Positions 60,895 through 64,000 of a stretch of DNA of 64,000 nucleotides are shown piece by piece. Where the stretch lies: positions 22,413 to 86,412 of IMG/VR virus record IMGVR_UViG_3300032242_001644; one strand, 5' to 3'. The translations under genes and the position numbers were made by a program. The stretch's first letter is position 1, and each line of letters begins with the position of its first letter. Under the pieces are notes generated by a model. It ran no database searches, had not been told where the DNA came from, and saw only the letters and a list, made by a program, of their open reading frames with translations. Source of the DNA: a virus.

Positions 60895-61839
60895 TTAAAA
60901 TAACATGCTAAAAACTAATGCTTTGTTTTTACTTATTAACTCATCGGACTTGGATGAATTAACGAAATATATTCCACTATCTGCTGCACCGGGCGTTTTA
61001 CTATAAACAATGCTGGTTCCACTAACTGAAGATGGATCTACAGTTATTTGATCCAACTGTATTGCATAATTTGTTTCTACCTTACCTGTTCCGTTGGTTA
61101 ACAATAACAGGTTGCTAGTAGAATTTGTATTCTCAATAATGTTTTGTCTAAATTCAAGATCATGAATAAATGTTTTATCAGAAAACGCTGTTACATTATT
61201 GTGTCCATCAACTGTTAATCGAATAGAGCTAAAAGAAACACCGTCATTTAATACGTCTTTATCTCTTGCAATAACAGTAGTATCATCAGATCCTAACGAC
61301 GGTTGAGGAGCTCTGTTGGCAATGGCATAGTCAACATATCCTTTGTTGGGAATATCGTTGTCTCTACCTCTATTTCTAATCTGTGTTGTATAATCGTTTG
61401 GTGCCATTATTGTTGGCACGGTAATTACACCTATGTGATCACCAATTAGAGCTAGATCACCACCACTGACTGTGGCATCGGTAATAATTGTTCTTACCTT
61501 AATTTTACTATTTGTTGAAGTATAGCCTGCTTGCGTATTTTCAACAAACTCCCACGCTGACGACGTTTCGTTATACAGCACTGCAACATTATTTGCACTA
61601 CCTCTGTTAACTTCAATGCCTGCATAGGTTAATGTAATACCAGAGTGACTTGGGGACTCTCCAGTATTGACATTGATAATATTATCTTCAATGTATAAGT
61701 TATTCACATTTACGTCGGTACGTGTACCCTGAACCGTGAGGTTCCCAGTTATAACAACCAAACTAGTATCTAAGGTAATAGTTCCGTTGTTAGTTGCCTG
61801 TACTTTGTAGTCGCCGTTGGTGCGAATAACTTGAGTCAT
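60895..61839 (-). CDS. Virion structural/fibre-like protein (314 residues)
   Basis: Begins MTQVIRTNGDYKVQATNNGTITLDTSLVVITGNLTVQG in short strands, a type common to fibre-base proteins of T4-like aquatic phages. Blocks include LYIEDNIINVNTGE, SHSGITLTYAGIEVNRG, and a NIPNKGYVDYAIANR fibre motif (D.PNKGYVDYAIA; the KAYVD-type element). Near the C-terminus is a single SNLLLLTNGTGKVET repeat, the same family as the LxLxAxGTGK repeats of the two giant beta-helix fibres. The shared repeat suggests that it joins the same fibre assembly. A AAGAGAT-like site precedes the next gene, which follows by 9 bases. Confidence 0.78.
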   Translation of the reverse strand: MTQVIRTNGDYKVQATNNGTITLDTSLVVITGNLTVQGTRTDVNVNNLYIEDNIINVNTGESPSHSGITLTYAGIEVNRGSANNVAVLYNETSSAWEFVENTQAGYTSTNSKIKVRTIITDATVSGGDLALIGDHIGVITVPTIMAPNDYTTQIRNRGRDNDIPNKGYVDYAIANRAPQPSLGSDDTTVIARDKDVLNDGVSFSSIRLTVDGHNNVTAFSDKTFIHDLEFRQNIIENTNSTSNLLLLTNGTGKVETNYAIQLDQITVDPSSVSGTSIVYSKTPGAADSGIYFVNSSKSDELISKNKALVFSMLF

Positions 61840-61853
61840 TGTCTAATCCTAAA

Positions 61854-62249
61854 TTAGTATTTGCCAGTTACTAGTGTTAGCTGAATATAATCTTCAGAAG
61901 AATCATTCACTAGAACCCATGTGTAGCGATTACCACTGAAATCAGTAGCAGTACGCTTGTGCAATTGGCGAATAACCACTGGGCCGTTGTCTGCTGCTTG
62001 GCCTTGATTTGTGTAACCAGTCATGACCATTTGTCCCGCAGCAGTAATACTGGAGACTAGTAAACACTTGCCTGTACCGTCGGCGTTGGTTACTTTGTAA
62101 CTTCTTGATCCTGTTTGTTTTACAATGTAGGCTGCTTTTGCAGTACCAAATGTAGGAATACGGGCAGATACTTTGATACCTGCTTGTGTTGTTGCGTAGT
62201 CACCAAATACTAATGTACCGGCAACATCTCTTTTTACTGGGCGTCCCAT
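61854..62249 (-). CDS. MGRP-type small virion protein
   Basis: A 131-residue protein starting MGRPVKRDVAG. The middle, KAAYIVKQTGSRSYKVTNADGTGKCLLV, corresponds to VKGYIVEQTGSKRFKCKDENG in the larger gene upstream, so the two share a domain. Proteins of this MGRP type lie next to structural genes in other marine T4-like phages. It ends with YTWVLVNDSSEDYIQLTLVTGKY, beta-rich. The leader before the ATG (AAGGAG site) has a hairpin and an 16-base element conserved with the leader of the upstream paralog. Probably a minor capsid or decoration protein, judging by its position two genes from gp23. Confidence 0.78.
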   Translation of the reverse strand: MGRPVKRDVAGTLVFGDYATTQAGIKVSARIPTFGTAKAAYIVKQTGSRSYKVTNADGTGKCLLVSSITAAGQMVMTGYTNQGQAADNGPVVIRQLHKRTATDFSGNRYTWVLVNDSSEDYIQLTLVTGKY

Positions 62250-62270
62250 TTTGTTTCTCCTTAATGTATT

Positions 62271-62340
62271 GACGTTCTAGGTCTACGGGGATGGTACCCC
62301 ATAAAGTCCGGACCTATTTTAGCGGACAGTTATATTTATT
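62271..62340 (-). promoter_or_regulatory. Leader with conserved hairpin element, copy 1
   Basis: A late-promoter-like AATAAATA (62340-62333) is followed by a leader holding a GGGG/CCCC stem with a 6-base loop (62287-62300). Directly after it comes the element GTAGACCTAGAACGTC (62286-62271), then AAGGAG and the ATG at 62249. The same order occurs before the 356-residue paralog. Confidence 0.65.
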
Positions 62341-62345
62341 ACAGA

Positions 62346-63416
62346 TTAAAATCCGCCTGTTGCTGTGTTATAGGCAAACTGAAGACCCGGTCCGTTTAGT
62401 TTTGTACCATCTTGACCAAGTGCAAATAATTGAAAATTACATCCGCCATTGTACTCGGTCATCCAAATACGGATTGGATACCATTTTGTAGAATCCATAG
62501 TTAAACTATTACGAGCACCACATTGAGCAGCTTGCCCTGGCATAGTTTTATTTGAACTATATAAATCATAGTTTGAAACAGTATATCCGCTTACTGCGTT
62601 ACTACCGATCCATACTGCGTTGTCATCGTCTGACTGACTAAAGAAGTTCCATTTTTGTGTTGTTGGAACTTTTACATAGCCCAGCCACTCCATTGAGAAG
62701 TTTTGTTGTCCTAATACTGCTCCATCGCTTTGCTGACCCCAACTTATGTATGTATCAACTACATCTGCTAAATGTTGGCCAGTTGTAAACAACGAAGTGT
62801 TCCAAGAACCGATAGCAGAACCTGCGGCAGTACCTAAATTACCATTGTATTTTCTACGTAGTAATCCTGTAGCTGAGTTAGATACTGTACTAATACCACC
62901 GCTGGCTGTGGCCGGAGTTCCTCTATCTGCATAGCTAACACCAGTAAATGCTGTAACTGCTGTTTTGAATGTTCCAGAACCTGGAATTGGGTATGTTACG
63001 TCAATGTCATCACCTTCTAAATCAACAGAGTTATTCATTGCGGCATTTGTACCAGCTTCTTCAACTTGCCAACGTCCATCAGTTGTACTTGTATCAAAAC
63101 TCCATGGCATGCTACGATCTTGGCCGTTGTAATAGAACGTTGCTTTGTGGCGGGCAATTTTTGTTGCCTGTTGAATTGTGTTGTCATCATACTTAAATGT
63201 GATAGACATTTCACCTGCTTGTAGGTCTGCGCTGGCTTTATCTTTTAGATAACAAATAGCAGTAACGCCATTCTCATCTTTGCATTTGAATCTTTTAGAA
63301 CCTGTTTGTTCTACAATGTAACCTTTGACACTTGAAGTACCATTATGAAATTGTACTTTAAGATTATTGAGTACATTTGCACCAAAGAATTGTTGTTTGC
63401 TTAATGGACGTCCCAT
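62346..63416 (-). CDS. MGRP-type virion protein with PA14-like domain
   Basis: A 356-residue protein starting MGRPLSKQQFFGANVLNNLK and sharing the EQTGSKRFKCKDENG domain with the 131-residue gene downstream. Residues about 219-340 form a PA14-like carbohydrate-binding domain: MEWLGYVKVPTTQKWNFFSQSDDDNAVWIG, split here as two known blocks (WLGYVKVPTTQKWNF; SQSDDDNAVWIGSNAVSGY), and WYPIRIWMTEYNGGCNFQLF. PA14 domains bind glycans. The gene is next to gp23, so a glycan-binding head decoration is a reasonable inference; a tail location cannot be excluded. It has its own late promoter and conserved leader. Confidence 0.82.
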   Translation of the reverse strand: MGRPLSKQQFFGANVLNNLKVQFHNGTSSVKGYIVEQTGSKRFKCKDENGVTAICYLKDKASADLQAGEMSITFKYDDNTIQQATKIARHKATFYYNGQDRSMPWSFDTSTTDGRWQVEEAGTNAAMNNSVDLEGDDIDVTYPIPGSGTFKTAVTAFTGVSYADRGTPATASGGISTVSNSATGLLRRKYNGNLGTAAGSAIGSWNTSLFTTGQHLADVVDTYISWGQQSDGAVLGQQNFSMEWLGYVKVPTTQKWNFFSQSDDDNAVWIGSNAVSGYTVSNYDLYSSNKTMPGQAAQCGARNSLTMDSTKWYPIRIWMTEYNGGCNFQLFALGQDGTKLNGPGLQFAYNTATGGF

Positions 63417-63433
63417 TTGTTTCTCCTTAAATT

Positions 63434-63488
63434 GACGTTCTAGGTCTACGCGGTGGGTGCCGCATAATAATTAGACATAGTATTTAGC
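63434..63488 (-). promoter_or_regulatory. Leader with conserved hairpin element, copy 2
   Basis: A late-promoter-like GCTAAATACTATG (octamer 63488-63481) is followed by a leader with a GCGG/CCGC stem and a 6-base loop (63450-63463). Then comes GTAGACCTAGAACGTC (63449-63434), AAGGAG and the ATG. Compared with copy 1 the stem shows one compensatory pair change. Confidence 0.65.
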
Positions 63489-63496
63489 CACAAAAG

Positions 63497-63521
63497 AAAA
63501 AGGACTCCGAAGAGTCCTTTT
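63497..63521 (-). terminator. Rho-independent terminator after gp23
   Basis: A strong GGACTC/GAGTCC stem with a TTCG tetraloop on the minus strand is followed by TTTTT. It separates the capsid gene transcript from the next late promoter 9 bases away. Confidence 0.9.
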
Positions 63522-63548
63522 CTTGTTTAACAAACTATTAGGTTTGAA

Positions 63549-64000
63549 TTAGCTGAAAGATACAGAAGTATCAGTAATGCCAACTTGACCTAGGTAGTCA
63601 GCTGCGTTACCTAGAGAAGACGCAGCGTTAGACAACTCAACATAACCATAACGTGTCATGAATGAAACGACTGGTTCGAATGTTGATGGATCCAATACAA
63701 CACCACTGCTCATCAATGGAATGTATGGGCAATAGAATGCAGGAGCGTCAGACTCAGAAGCGCCTTTGTAACCAACTAGTACGCCTGTGCTGTCAGCGGC
63801 ATAACCGTCAACATAAACACGCATAGAGCTGTTCAATGTACCAACGAACTTAGTGTTTGTTGGAGCTTCGAATGTGCCTTCTGTAGTACGAGCAAACGCA
63901 CTGGTTGTAGCAGACTGAAGAATTGTCAATGCTTGGTTAGAAACAACAGCCCAGTTACCAGAACCACGACGTGTACGTTGAGCAATCAAGTTGCTAACAC
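63549..64000 (-). CDS. gp23: Major capsid protein gp23-like, N-terminus outside window
   Basis: The C-terminal ~150 residues of the T4-type major capsid protein; the frame is open through the right edge. Matching blocks are RTRRGSGNWAVVSNQALTIL (the family's RRG.GN...S..V...L), VGTLNSSMRVYVDGYA, LVGYKGASESDAPAFYCPYIPL and FEPVVSFMTRYGYV. These follow the end of T4 gp23 closely, including the YKG....A..FYCPYVPL signature. Gene order in T4 places gp20-21-22 upstream, which here would lie beyond 64000. A strong terminator follows the stop, consistent with a highly expressed transcript. Confidence 0.96.
   Translation of the reverse strand, partial: VSNLIAQRTRRGSGNWAVVSNQALTILQSATTSAFARTTEGTFEAPTNTKFVGTLNSSMRVYVDGYAADSTGVLVGYKGASESDAPAFYCPYIPLMSSGVVLDPSTFEPVVSFMTRYGYVELSNAASSLGNAADYLGQVGITDTSVSFS

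Noticed and set aside
1-64000. tRNA genes, integrase or attachment sites
   Set aside because: I saw no convincing cloverleaf, integrase motif or direct att-type repeat; a lytic T4-like phage is the simpler reading.

Overview
The window is part of a T4-like contractile-tailed phage genome (a myovirus). The evidence is a coherent set of T4 virion genes: the C-terminal part of the major capsid protein (gp23) at the right edge, neck proteins gp13 and gp14, tail completion protein gp15, sheath gp18, tube gp19, head completion nuclease gp4, terminase subunits gp16 and gp17, and a T4 gene 1-type dNMP kinase. The protein style (very large glycine/threonine/serine-rich fibres, a Nudix-like protein after gp15, MGRP-type virion proteins beside the capsid gene, 2OG-Fe(II) oxygenase, carbamoyltransferase) resembles aquatic T4-like phages such as cyanophages and pelagiphages. 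The host cannot be told from this sequence. I see no tRNA, rRNA, CRISPR array, transposase or integrase.

Layout. Positions 1-10.7 kb (minus strand) hold the packaging and tail-tube block, read right to left: gp18, gp19, a second tube-like protein, a small unknown, gp4, gp16, two acidic unknowns, gp17, and an unknown cut by the left edge. Positions 10.8-16.5 kb hold genes on both strands: an HNH/zinc-ribbon protein (+), dNMP kinase (-), gp13 (-), then gp14, a GIY-YIG homing endonuclease, gp15 and a Nudix-like protein (+). Positions 16.5-61.8 kb are almost entirely adhesin, fibre and virion-surface genes on the minus strand. Embedded at 27.9-32.7 kb is a surface-chemistry cassette: an operon of GT9-like glycosyltransferase, carbamoyltransferase, 2OG oxygenase and SGNH hydrolase, with a HAD-like gene converging on it. 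Positions 61.8-64 kb hold two MGRP virion proteins and gp23.

Regulation. Most transcription units are preceded by a T4 late-promoter-like octamer (TATAAATA, AATAAATA, CTAAATA variants), usually followed by a GGAG-type ribosome binding site. A few genes have the octamer only 2-7 bases from the ATG, which suggests leaderless late mRNAs. Genes 13 and 14 diverge from one palindromic double promoter. Two genes next to gp23 share a conserved hairpin leader with a compensatory base-pair change.

Most unusual points: three tandem-type glycine-rich adhesins with 22-34 cysteines each; the modification operon inside the fibre region; HAD/GmhB-like and Nudix-like proteins that appear to have lost their catalytic residues; a homing-endonuclease gene that separates gp15 from its likely original start codon; and extensive repeat and module sharing among giant fibres (22 YYV repeats, 10 chitin-binding-like repeats, and two paralogous beta-helix fibres, one with an inserted LamG-like lectin).
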